A DNA stretch of 55,627 bases from an uncultured Caryophanales bacterium (lineage in GTDB: Bacteria; Bacillota_I; Bacilli_A; RFN20; CAG-449). The number at the start of each line of letters is the position of its first letter. The stretch's first letter is position 1. Location: contig CAMEOO010000004.1 in the NCBI GenBank assembly GCA_945929875.1, positions 1 to 55,627 on the forward strand, written 5' to 3'. The notes beneath the pieces are model-generated. The model saw only the letters and a list, made by a program, of their open reading frames with translations, was not told the origin of the DNA and did no database searches. Below, piece after piece: positions 38,448-47,256 of this stretch. Made by a program: the position numbers and the translations under genes.

Positions 38448-38744
38448 ATGAAAAACAAGAAGATTTTTGAGATTGTATTTGTATTAATTGTTGGGTTAAC
38501 AATTCTAGGTATATGCATTCCTTCAATTATCACCAATGTAAAAAAAGCAAGGATCGACGCATCTTATCTTGCTGCGAAAGCATATTATGAAGAATATTTG
38601 TCATATTACCAAATAGAACATTTAGAAGAAGGGCAAGTAATTTATTATAATGATGGCCATCAATATTGGTTAATCGATAGTCAAGGAAATATCTTAGTAG
38701 ATGAAGATAAAAACCCGATGACGCTAATCGAAGAGAAAAAATAA
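38448..38744 (+). CDS. Pilin/pseudopilin-like membrane-anchored protein without obvious prepilin peptidase site
   Basis: KIFEIVFVLIVGLTILGICIPSIITNVKKARIDASYLAAKAYYEEY resembles the type IV pilin N-terminal helix. Confidence 0.55.
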   Translation: MKNKKIFEIVFVLIVGLTILGICIPSIITNVKKARIDASYLAAKAYYEEYLSYYQIEHLEEGQVIYYNDGHQYWLIDSQGNILVDEDKNPMTLIEEKK

Positions 38745-38773
38745 AAAAATTGTTTTTTATGACAATTTTTTTT
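38744..38773 (+). terminator. Rho-independent terminator
   Basis: AAAAATTGTtttttatgACAATTTTTTTT. Confidence 0.65.
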
Positions 38774-38800
38774 ATAATCATTATGTGAGGATGATTAAAG

Positions 38801-40105
38801 ATGAACAAAATTGGAAAGGCTACTCTTATCCTTTTTCTATTAACTTGTTGCTCTTGCTATAGGAAGCTACCTTCTTCTAGCTCTTCTTTTTCTAGTGAAA
38901 GTGAATCTACTACCAGCGAAACTAATAGTCAGGATAGTCTTAGTCAATCAAGTAGTTTGATAGGCTCAAGCGAACAATTATCTACTTCTTCTAGTAGCAA
39001 TACTTCTAGTAGCATTTCTAGTAATAACTCTTCAAGTGATAATCCATCAAGTGAAGCCATTACTAGTTCATCTAGTGAAGTAATCTCAAGTGAATCTAGT
39101 AGTGAGGATTATTCTAGTATATCTTCAAGTGATGACTCTTCAAGCATCTCATCAAGTGAAGAAATATCAAGTGTAGATTCAAGTGAAAATACCTCAAGTG
39201 ATAATTCAAGTGAAGATTATTCGAGTGAATCATCTAGTGAGATCATCTCTAGTAGTGAAGAATCATCTAGTGAAGATCCTATTAAAGAAGATATGAGCTT
39301 TATCGACTATATAAGTGATGGTACATATGATGAAATTAATGATGATAATGGAGGAATAGACAAATCTGATTTATCCAAATTAATTGAATACTTTAATAAT
39401 TTCAATGCTTCATCTTATGTTGTTGATTCAAAAAATTATTTGTCAAGTCAAGCGATTTCAAAATATAATCAAATATACAAAAAAGAGTATACTTCTAACG
39501 TTAGAGCGATTGTTTCTAATCAATATAGGTATTTCTTTAATCAAGATCTAACGATAAATGATGCGTTTGTTGATTATCAAAATAACATTGCTTATACAAA
39601 ACTAATTGGTGAAGAAATAAAAGATAAGTTGAATTCAAATATTGATAATAGCAATCTAAGCATTTACTTAGAAAATAATAGCTGTAATGAACATTTCTTT
39701 TCTCTAGAAGATATTAATTCTTCATATATCGATCAATATGGACCTTATCAAGAGGAAATAAATTCTTCTCTATCTATCACTTATCAAGGATGGGAAAAAG
39801 TCAGTGAAAATAAATATCGATGCGATCGAAAAGAAGTGATAAATGATTTCTTAGGACTAATTTCATATGATTATCAAAATGATGGCTTATTTATGACTTA
39901 TGATCATTTAACTCTTGAATTAAATGTATCTGAAGAGATTTCTTTAAGAATCAGAGTATATGCTAGTTCAACTCAAAGTGGAAAATTAATTTCTTCTCAT
40001 ATAAATGAAGAATATACCAATTGGTACTTACTTGCACACGAAGCGATAATTTATAACTTAAATAATGCATATGTAAATGCAATAGAAGATTTTTTAAATA
40101 GATAG
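38801..40105 (+). CDS. Ser/Glu-rich-stalk lipoprotein, unknown C-terminal domain
   Basis: Signal MNKIGKATLILFLLTCCSC; Ser-rich tract about 140 aa; C-terminal domain without a recognised family. Confidence 0.75.
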   Translation: MNKIGKATLILFLLTCCSCYRKLPSSSSSFSSESESTTSETNSQDSLSQSSSLIGSSEQLSTSSSSNTSSSISSNNSSSDNPSSEAITSSSSEVISSESSSEDYSSISSSDDSSSISSSEEISSVDSSENTSSDNSSEDYSSESSSEIISSSEESSSEDPIKEDMSFIDYISDGTYDEINDDNGGIDKSDLSKLIEYFNNFNASSYVVDSKNYLSSQAISKYNQIYKKEYTSNVRAIVSNQYRYFFNQDLTINDAFVDYQNNIAYTKLIGEEIKDKLNSNIDNSNLSIYLENNSCNEHFFSLEDINSSYIDQYGPYQEEINSSLSITYQGWEKVSENKYRCDRKEVINDFLGLISYDYQNDGLFMTYDHLTLELNVSEEISLRIRVYASSTQSGKLISSHINEEYTNWYLLAHEAIIYNLNNAYVNAIEDFLNR

Positions 40106-40116
40106 GATCGAGATAT

Positions 40117-40572
40117 ATGAATAAATTTATGAAAATAGCAATTAAAGAAGCTCAAAAAGGAATTAGAAATAATGAAGGAGGCCCTTTTGGAAGCGTTATA
40201 GTAAAAGATGGAAAAGTTCTTTCAAAGGCGCATAATCAAGTTTTATTAAAACACGATGCTACTTGCCATGGAGAAATGCAAGCGATTAGAAAAGCTTCAA
40301 AGAGATTAAAATCTTTCAATCTTGAAGAATGTGAAATATATACTACCGGTGAACCTTGCCCTATGTGCTTAGGGGCGATTTTATGGTCTAATATAAAAAA
40401 AGTGTATTATGGATGCAATATTGTCGATACGGAAGAAATTGGTTTTAGAGACAATAAATTTTATAATTTAACCAAAGAAGAAAAAGCTTCTTTCATTAAT
40501 GAACTTGATCGAGAAGAATGCTTAAAACTTTATGAGGAATATAAAAACATTGAAGATAAAAAAGAATATTAA
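40117..40572 (+). CDS. Nucleoside/guanine deaminase-like zinc enzyme
   Basis: TCHGEMQAIRKA and TTGEPCPMCLGAILWSNI (H-x-E / PCxxC). Confidence 0.85.
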   Translation: MNKFMKIAIKEAQKGIRNNEGGPFGSVIVKDGKVLSKAHNQVLLKHDATCHGEMQAIRKASKRLKSFNLEECEIYTTGEPCPMCLGAILWSNIKKVYYGCNIVDTEEIGFRDNKFYNLTKEEKASFINELDREECLKLYEEYKNIEDKKEY

Positions 40573-40592
40573 TTCTTTTTGTAGGTGAAAAA

Positions 40593-41606
40593 ATGAAAGA
40601 GATTAACTATTTACAAGAAAATGGGAAAATTAGTTTAGTCGCTCCAAGTTTTGGTTGTACCACTGAGCCATATGAAACTAGGCTAAAAGAAGCAATAGAA
40701 AATTTGAAGCAAGATGGCTTTGAGGTTTCTGAAGGCATTAATATTTTTGCTTCTAAACATAAGATTAGAAGTAATACCGCGAGAAAATGCGCACAAGAAT
40801 TTATGGATGCTTATAGAAGTGACTCCGATGCGATTATCTCTGTTGGGGGAGGAGAAATAATGTGTGAAATCCTTCCTTACATCAATTTTAAAGAGTTAGA
40901 AAAATTACCACATAAATTCTTCATGGGATTTTCTGATAACACTAATTTGACATATACTCTAGCAACTATTTCTCACATCCCTTCAATTTATGGCCCTTGT
41001 GCTGGTTCATTTGCCTTTAAGCCATATAAATATTCAGTTAAAGATAGCTTAGATTTATTGATGGGTAAAACAAAAGATACTTATGGTTATCCTGTTTGGG
41101 AAAGATATAAAATTAAAAGCGATGATCCTTTCAATGTTGGAAATTATACAGAAAAGAAAGTTTTACGGGTATACCCTAATTCGAAAGTAGAAATAAAAGG
41201 AAGATTACTTGGAGGATGTTTAGATTGCTTAGTAACTTTATGTGGAACTAAGTTTGATAAGACTAAAGAATTTATAGAAGAATATAAAGAAGATGGCTTC
41301 ATTTGGTTTTTAGAGGCTTGCGATTTAAGTCCTGTTGGAATTCAAAGAGCACTATTTCAATTAAGGCAAGCTGGATGGTTTAAATATTGTAAAGGCTTCA
41401 TTATTGGTAGACCCCTTTGCTTTCGAAAAAAAATGTTTGGAATCACCCATTATCGAGCAATAAAAGAAGCCTTGCACGGATTAAACGTTCCATTAATCTT
41501 AGATGCTGATTTAGGACATTTTGATCCATCTATGCCGATAATTACTGGAGTTAATGCTTCAGTTGAAGTAAAAGATAATAACATTCATATTCACTATGAA
41601 GGATAA
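40593..41606 (+). CDS. S66 family LD-carboxypeptidase/MccF-like peptidase
   Basis: ISLVAPSFGCTTEPYETRL, AIISVGGGEIM, GFSDNTNLTY, GRLLGGCLDCL, IIGRP. Confidence 0.88.
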   Translation: MKEINYLQENGKISLVAPSFGCTTEPYETRLKEAIENLKQDGFEVSEGINIFASKHKIRSNTARKCAQEFMDAYRSDSDAIISVGGGEIMCEILPYINFKELEKLPHKFFMGFSDNTNLTYTLATISHIPSIYGPCAGSFAFKPYKYSVKDSLDLLMGKTKDTYGYPVWERYKIKSDDPFNVGNYTEKKVLRVYPNSKVEIKGRLLGGCLDCLVTLCGTKFDKTKEFIEEYKEDGFIWFLEACDLSPVGIQRALFQLRQAGWFKYCKGFIIGRPLCFRKKMFGITHYRAIKEALHGLNVPLILDADLGHFDPSMPIITGVNASVEVKDNNIHIHYEG

Positions 41607-41617
41607 GGAGTAAAGAT

Positions 41618-42253
41618 ATGGCAAATAATATTTCTTCAAACACAAAAAATCGTTTACCTTTTTATTTAGAGTATTTAAGAAAGATTTATACTGAAGGTCA
41701 AGTTAACATCTCTTCTGGAGCAATCGCTCAAGCGTTAAATTTAGGTGAAGTTCAAGTTAGAAAAGATTTAGCATCCGTTTCTTCAAACGGGAAGCCAAAA
41801 GTAGGCTACGAGATTGTTAATTTAATTAAAGATTTAGAAGATTATTTAGGATATAAAGATACTGATGATGCAGTAGTCTTTGGCGCTGGAAAACTTGGGA
41901 TGGCTTTACTTGACTATCAAGGATTTCTTGAATGCGGATTAAACCTTGTTGGGGCTTTTGATGTTGATAAGAAAAAACATGGTGTATCTGAATCAGGGAA
42001 AATAATTGAAGGAAATGAATATTTTCCATCATTTAATAAAGACAATAAGGTCAAAATCGGTATTCTTTGCGTACCAGAAAATAACGCGCAAGAAGTATGT
42101 GACTTCATGATTCAAAATGGGATTAAAGCAATTTTAAATTTTGCACCTATTCATTTGAATGTTCCAAAAGATATTATCGTAAAGAATGAAAATCTAGCTT
42201 ATTCTTTAGCCCTTCTTTCAATTGAACTAAAGTCTAAAGAAAAAAATAAATAA
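41618..42253 (+). CDS. rex: Redox-sensing transcriptional repressor Rex
   Basis: RLPFYLEYLRKI, QVRKDLASVS, VVFGAGKLGMALLDYQGF Rossmann motif. Confidence 0.94.
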   Translation: MANNISSNTKNRLPFYLEYLRKIYTEGQVNISSGAIAQALNLGEVQVRKDLASVSSNGKPKVGYEIVNLIKDLEDYLGYKDTDDAVVFGAGKLGMALLDYQGFLECGLNLVGAFDVDKKKHGVSESGKIIEGNEYFPSFNKDNKVKIGILCVPENNAQEVCDFMIQNGIKAILNFAPIHLNVPKDIIVKNENLAYSLALLSIELKSKEKNK

Positions 42254-42280
42254 AAGCGTAATTTCTTACGCTTTTATTTA
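42252..42280. terminator. Bidirectional terminator between rex and DUF308 gene
   Basis: AAAAGCGTAA-tttc-TTACGCTTTTATTTA, A/T-rich on both sides. Confidence 0.75.
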
Positions 42281-42316
42281 TTATAGGATTTCGCTAAATA
42301 AGATTAATAATTTTTA

Positions 42317-42910
42317 TTATTTTTCATCGTGTTCTTGATAGGTTACATCTATGATGTCATCACTTCGATCAACTGTTTTATTGATTTTATCGATTGTTTT
42401 ATCTAGATTCCATATGGAAAATAAACTAAAGATATCAAATAAGCAGTTTAATAAGACTGCACTTCCAATTAAATAGCCAATAATGTTTTGACCATCTAAA
42501 ACTAATAAAACTATTGAGAAAACAATCATTAATCCACCTAAAACGATATTAACTAACCAATATTTGTTAAAGCTTTTATTAATTATATTTGTGGTTATTT
42601 TTGTTAATCCACGGATCAAGATAAAAAAAGATACAAAAACTGGGATTAATGAAGATACAAAATTATTAAAAATCATCATCAATACCCCAAAAATAATCAT
42701 TAAAATACTAAATGCAAAGCTAGAATATAAAGGTAACCTCATTCTAATAGTATAGACTAAACTAATGATTCCAATTCCACAGACGATCCCTCCAAAAACG
42801 TAGATGATAAAGTTTTGGAAACTAGTAGGGAATATCAAAAATAGAACTCCAATTAGAAGCTCAATAAATATTTGTATAAGTAAACTTTTCTTTTGACTTT
42901 TTATATCCAT
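42317..42910 (-). CDS. DUF308/HdeD-like membrane protein
   Basis: Six hydrophobic segments; GGIVCGIGIISLVYTIRM, SFFILIRGLTKI pattern. Confidence 0.75.
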   Translation of the reverse strand: MDIKSQKKSLLIQIFIELLIGVLFLIFPTSFQNFIIYVFGGIVCGIGIISLVYTIRMRLPLYSSFAFSILMIIFGVLMMIFNNFVSSLIPVFVSFFILIRGLTKITTNIINKSFNKYWLVNIVLGGLMIVFSIVLLVLDGQNIIGYLIGSAVLLNCLFDIFSLFSIWNLDKTIDKINKTVDRSDDIIDVTYQEHDEK

Positions 42911-43094
42911 ATTAATAATTTAAAACAATATAATAATTGCTTCTCCTTTCATTTATTATATTTTATAGTATTTGATTTTTTAATGAAACTAATATTATCT
43001 TTTTTGATTATTATTTTTATTAAAAAATAAATTATTCTAACGCTTTTATTTTTTTAAAGTGTATACTAAATGTAAGGAAAAAAAGAAAGAGAAA

Positions 43095-44120
43095 ATGATT
43101 AATTTAAAAAATGATTATTGCTATATCGCTCATCATAAAATATTAGAAAAAATGATGGCCTTAGAAAATGAAGCTAATCCTGGATATGGTGAGGATAAGC
43201 ATAGTGAAAATGCCAAAAGAATAATTTTAAAATTAGTTGATAATCCTAATAGTGATGTCCATTTCCTTGTCGGTGGAACCATTACAAATAAGGTGTTTAT
43301 TTCTCATGTACTAAAGCCTTATGAAGCAGTTATCTCATGCGATTCAGGCCACATAAACGTTCATGAAACAGGAACCATAGAAGAATCAGGACATAAAATA
43401 CTATTAGTACCTAATAAAGAAGGAAAAATCAAAATCGATTCTTTAAAAGAAGTTCTATCTAAACATACTGATTGCCACATGGTTAAACCTAAACTTGTAT
43501 ATATTTCAAATCCTAGCGAGTATGGCACGATTTATTCTCTTAAAGAACTAGAGGAACTTTCTTCTTTTTGTAAAGAAAATCATTTGTTTTTTTACGTTGA
43601 TGGGGCAAGGCTTGCTAGTGCCTTAACATGTGATCAAAATGATATTTCTTTAAAAGATTTAGGGCGATTGACGGATGCTTTTTATATCGGTGGAACTAAA
43701 AATGGAGCGGTCCTATCAGAAGCGCTAGTAATTAATAATCCTTCATTAAATGAAGAATTTAGATATTCGATTAAACATTTTGGAGGAATGTATGCAAAAG
43801 GCTTCGTCGCGGGAATTCAATTTGAAACTTTATTTGAAGAAGATTTGTTTTTCTCCATTGCAAAAAAGCAAAATGAATTAGCTAAAGAATTGACAAATGG
43901 GCTAAAAGAATTAAACGTTAAATTATTTGTAGAAAGCCCAACAAATCAAGTGTTTTGCATTTTTAAAGAAATAGAAGCAAAAAGAATTATGAATAAAGTC
44001 GATTGCGAAATATTTGAAAAGCAAAAAGACTTTGTCGTCTTACGTTTTGTGGTTAATTATTTAAATACTAATATTGATATAGATGAGACTTTAAAGGTGG
44101 TTAAAGATTCGTTGATTTAG
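43095..44120 (+). CDS. PLP-dependent threonine aldolase / beta-eliminating lyase family
   Basis: LVGGTITNKVFI, HINVHETGTIEESGHKI, FYVDGARLASAL, FYIGGTKNGA (PLP Lys); start ATG 43095. Confidence 0.9.
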   Translation: MINLKNDYCYIAHHKILEKMMALENEANPGYGEDKHSENAKRIILKLVDNPNSDVHFLVGGTITNKVFISHVLKPYEAVISCDSGHINVHETGTIEESGHKILLVPNKEGKIKIDSLKEVLSKHTDCHMVKPKLVYISNPSEYGTIYSLKELEELSSFCKENHLFFYVDGARLASALTCDQNDISLKDLGRLTDAFYIGGTKNGAVLSEALVINNPSLNEEFRYSIKHFGGMYAKGFVAGIQFETLFEEDLFFSIAKKQNELAKELTNGLKELNVKLFVESPTNQVFCIFKEIEAKRIMNKVDCEIFEKQKDFVVLRFVVNYLNTNIDIDETLKVVKDSLI

Positions 44121-44137
44121 TTTAAAAGGAAGATAGT

Positions 44138-45928
44138 ATGGATTCTACTAAAAAAGAAAAAAATAGTTTTAAAAAAGATAAATGGTTATTTTCTTTTGGG
44201 GCGGTAGGCCACGATATGGTCTATTCCTTAGTCGTCTCATACCTTTTAACTTACATTCAATTCGGATTTAGATTATCAGTCCCTCAATATTTAATTATTT
44301 CATTTGCAATTGGAGTCTTAGGAAGAATTTGGGACGCGATAACTGATCCGATAATGGGATGGCTAATTCAAAAATGCAATTTTAAAAGTGGGAAGTATAG
44401 ATTTTGGATTTTACTAGGTGCAGTTTTAACTGGTATGCTTACCGTATTTTTGTTTAATGCAAATTTTGAAGGTTGGACCTTTGTAATCTATATTGTAGCG
44501 ATGAATCTACTATGGGAAACGGCTTATACAATTAATGATATTAGCTACTGGGCGATGTTTCCTTCTATTAGTAGCGATTCTAAAGAAAGAAATATAATTT
44601 CTACGTTGACTTTATTTTTTGCCGGAGTCGGAGGAGGAATTATTCAAGGTCTAGTTACGATCTTTCAAACAGGAAATATATTAGAAACTTATTCAGCATT
44701 AAGTATAATTTCAGCAATTGCGATAATATTAACTCAAGGTATAACCGCTTTGTTTGTTAAAGAAAAGAATAGAAATTTTGACGAAAAGGAAGAAAAAATT
44801 ACTATTGGAGGAATGCTTAAAACCATCTTCGGAAACAAGCAATTATTAATTGTTGCTTTAGCCCTTGGCTTATATGTAATTGGAAATGGAGTTTTTGTTT
44901 CTTTATTATACAACATTTATTACATCGAGTTAGGTTATGATGGTCAAATTGTCATCGTTTTAGTGGTTTTTGCAATATTTTCTACTTTGGTTCAATTCCT
45001 CTACCCGTTATTAACCAAAAAAATGTCTAGAAAGAAGATATTGACGATATCTAGTTTTTGTTCTATAACAGGATACTTTTTATTTTTAATTATCGGTTGG
45101 AATAAAGTATTGCCATTCAATTTAATTACTATTTGTATTTCCGGTTTTTTAATATATACTGGCAATGGATTAGTCAACCTCATCACCATTATTCAAATCA
45201 CTAATTGCGTAGAGTATAATGAATATTTAACAGGCCACCGCAATGAGGCAATCATCTCTACCGTGAGGCCTTTTGTAACAAAAATGTCTACAGCGATTAA
45301 ATATGGCTTGACTAGTTTGATATTAATTGTTTCTGGAGTTTTCTCTTTAAGCCAGAATATTTCAAATTTAGAGGTTCAAAAGAATTATTTCTCAAAGATC
45401 ACTGAATATAATCAATTATCAAAATTTGAAGTCCAAAAAATATATCTTACGGCGATTCAATATTATTCTGAGAGATTAAATAGCATCGAAGATGAAGAAG
45501 AATATGAAAATGAGATAGATTTAATTAATAATGAGTTGCTCTCCGATGAATTACTTGCTTCATTTAAGTTAGAAGGGGAAACCATTCAGTCTAGCTCGAC
45601 TCTTTATGTATTAGAAAATGGAAAAGTGATGAGTCAGATCATTAACCTCGATATAAGTTCTATGAAAGAAGAAAACTCTTACTCTTTATCAATAAGTGGA
45701 TATTATACCGATGAAAATGGAAAAAAAGTGAAATATAATGTGGGAGATTTGTGTTTTAAAGATATTTCCACAAATAAGGAAAGAATTGCCTTAAGGTCTC
45801 TTTCTACGATTGTGCCAATGGTTTGCATCGGACTAAATTGGCTAATTCAATTTAAATATTACAAAATTGATGAAGAATACTATGAAAAGATTTTAAAAGA
45901 GATCAATAGTAGAAATAAATTGGTCTAA
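44138..45928 (+). CDS. MFS/GPH-type transporter with large loop insertion before the last TM
   Basis: GRIWDAITDPIMGWLI, KYRFWILLGA (GPH/MelB-like); about 145-aa hydrophilic insert near residues 406-550. Confidence 0.85.
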   Translation: MDSTKKEKNSFKKDKWLFSFGAVGHDMVYSLVVSYLLTYIQFGFRLSVPQYLIISFAIGVLGRIWDAITDPIMGWLIQKCNFKSGKYRFWILLGAVLTGMLTVFLFNANFEGWTFVIYIVAMNLLWETAYTINDISYWAMFPSISSDSKERNIISTLTLFFAGVGGGIIQGLVTIFQTGNILETYSALSIISAIAIILTQGITALFVKEKNRNFDEKEEKITIGGMLKTIFGNKQLLIVALALGLYVIGNGVFVSLLYNIYYIELGYDGQIVIVLVVFAIFSTLVQFLYPLLTKKMSRKKILTISSFCSITGYFLFLIIGWNKVLPFNLITICISGFLIYTGNGLVNLITIIQITNCVEYNEYLTGHRNEAIISTVRPFVTKMSTAIKYGLTSLILIVSGVFSLSQNISNLEVQKNYFSKITEYNQLSKFEVQKIYLTAIQYYSERLNSIEDEEEYENEIDLINNELLSDELLASFKLEGETIQSSSTLYVLENGKVMSQIINLDISSMKEENSYSLSISGYYTDENGKKVKYNVGDLCFKDISTNKERIALRSLSTIVPMVCIGLNWLIQFKYYKIDEEYYEKILKEINSRNKLV

Positions 45929-46018
45929 ATAATTTGTTTTTATTTATTATTAATAAATAAGAGATTATGATAATATATAAGTCAGCCAATTAACATCAGT
46001 TAATATTTTGGAGGTATT

Positions 46019-47248
46019 ATGAAAAAAGATCTATTAAAAAAATATGCCAAATTGCTTGTAGTCAAAGGGGTTAACATCCAAAAAAATCAAGAGCTTACCC
46101 TGATTGCTTCTATCTCTCAAGCTCCTCTTGTAAATGAAATAGTAAAAGAAGCTTATCTTCATGGAGCTAAAAAGGTAAATGTTGAGTGGCAAAGTCAAGA
46201 TTTAGATAAACTAAATTTCAAATATCAATCGGTAAAAACTTTATCGACATTAGAAAAATGGGAAAAAGAAAAACTACAGCATCGAGTGGATGTATTACCT
46301 GCAAGACTTTATATTGAAAGTGATGATCCTGATGGAATGAAGGGGATCAATCCTAAAAAATTAGCGGAAGTGAATAAAAATAGATACCCTCAAATAATGC
46401 CATATAGAAATCAAGTAGAAGATAAAGAACAATGGTGTATTGCCGGGGCACCAAGCGTCAAGTGGGCTAAAAAAGTATTCCCAAATTTAACAAAAGCTAA
46501 AGCAGTTGAAAGTTTATGGGATGCAATATTTAAAACTTCAAAAGTTGATGAAAATGATCCTCTTGAAAATTGGGATAAACATAACAAGTTTCTTTCTGAT
46601 AAATGCGATTACCTAAATTCATTACACTTAACTAGATTAATATATAAATCAAGTAATGGAACCGATTTTTCAGTTGGACTAATCGATGAAGGAATTTTTG
46701 AAGGGGGATGTGAAAAAACTAAAGGAAGCAACATTATCTTCAATCCAAATATTCCTTCAGAAGAAATCTTTACTTCTCCAAAAAAAGGGGAAGCAGAAGG
46801 AATAGTTTATTCAACTAAACCTCTTTCCTATCAAGGTCAACTAATAGAAGATTTTTCTATTAGATTTGAAAAAGGAAAAGTTGTGGAAGTTCACGCGAAA
46901 AAGAACGAAGAATTATTAAAGGAAATGGTCAACCTTGATGAAGGGGCTAGTTATCTTGGTGAAGTAGCTCTAATTTCTTTTGACTCACCAATTAATAATA
47001 CTGGCATTCTATTTTACAATACTCTCTACGATGAAAATGCATCTTGCCATTTAGCTTTAGGTAGAGGATTTGCTACTTGTATTAAAAATTTTGAAAAATA
47101 CACAAAAGAAGAACTTGACAATCTTGGAATCAACGATTCGATGGTTCACACCGACTTTATGATTGGAAGTAAAGATTTACAAATTGTAGGAATTACCAAA
47201 GAAGGAAAGGAAGTCCAAATCTTTAAAAATGGCAATTGGGCTTTTTAG
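46019..47248 (+). CDS. M29 family aminopeptidase
   Basis: LLVVKGVNIQKNQELTL, RLIYKSSNGTDFSVGL, NTLYDENASCHLALGRGF, HTDFMIGSKDL. Confidence 0.93.
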   Translation: MKKDLLKKYAKLLVVKGVNIQKNQELTLIASISQAPLVNEIVKEAYLHGAKKVNVEWQSQDLDKLNFKYQSVKTLSTLEKWEKEKLQHRVDVLPARLYIESDDPDGMKGINPKKLAEVNKNRYPQIMPYRNQVEDKEQWCIAGAPSVKWAKKVFPNLTKAKAVESLWDAIFKTSKVDENDPLENWDKHNKFLSDKCDYLNSLHLTRLIYKSSNGTDFSVGLIDEGIFEGGCEKTKGSNIIFNPNIPSEEIFTSPKKGEAEGIVYSTKPLSYQGQLIEDFSIRFEKGKVVEVHAKKNEELLKEMVNLDEGASYLGEVALISFDSPINNTGILFYNTLYDENASCHLALGRGFATCIKNFEKYTKEELDNLGINDSMVHTDFMIGSKDLQIVGITKEGKEVQIFKNGNWAF

Positions 47249-47256
47249 AAGATTAA

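Noticed and set aside
38887-39280. Ser-codon repeats (tcaagtgaa/tctagtgaa) as a CRISPR or tandem-repeat array
   Set aside because: Units are irregular, in-frame and lack spacer structure; explained by the Ser-rich protein stalk
40117-40572. Assignment as tRNA adenosine deaminase TadA
   Set aside because: GGPFGSVIVKDGKV and the C-terminal EIGFRDNKFY region resemble guanine/nucleoside deaminases more than TadA; left at family level
45988-46005. ATTAAC-atca-GTTAAT hairpin upstream of the M29 aminopeptidase as a riboswitch
   Set aside because: Only a 6-bp stem in AT-rich leader without further structure; likely chance
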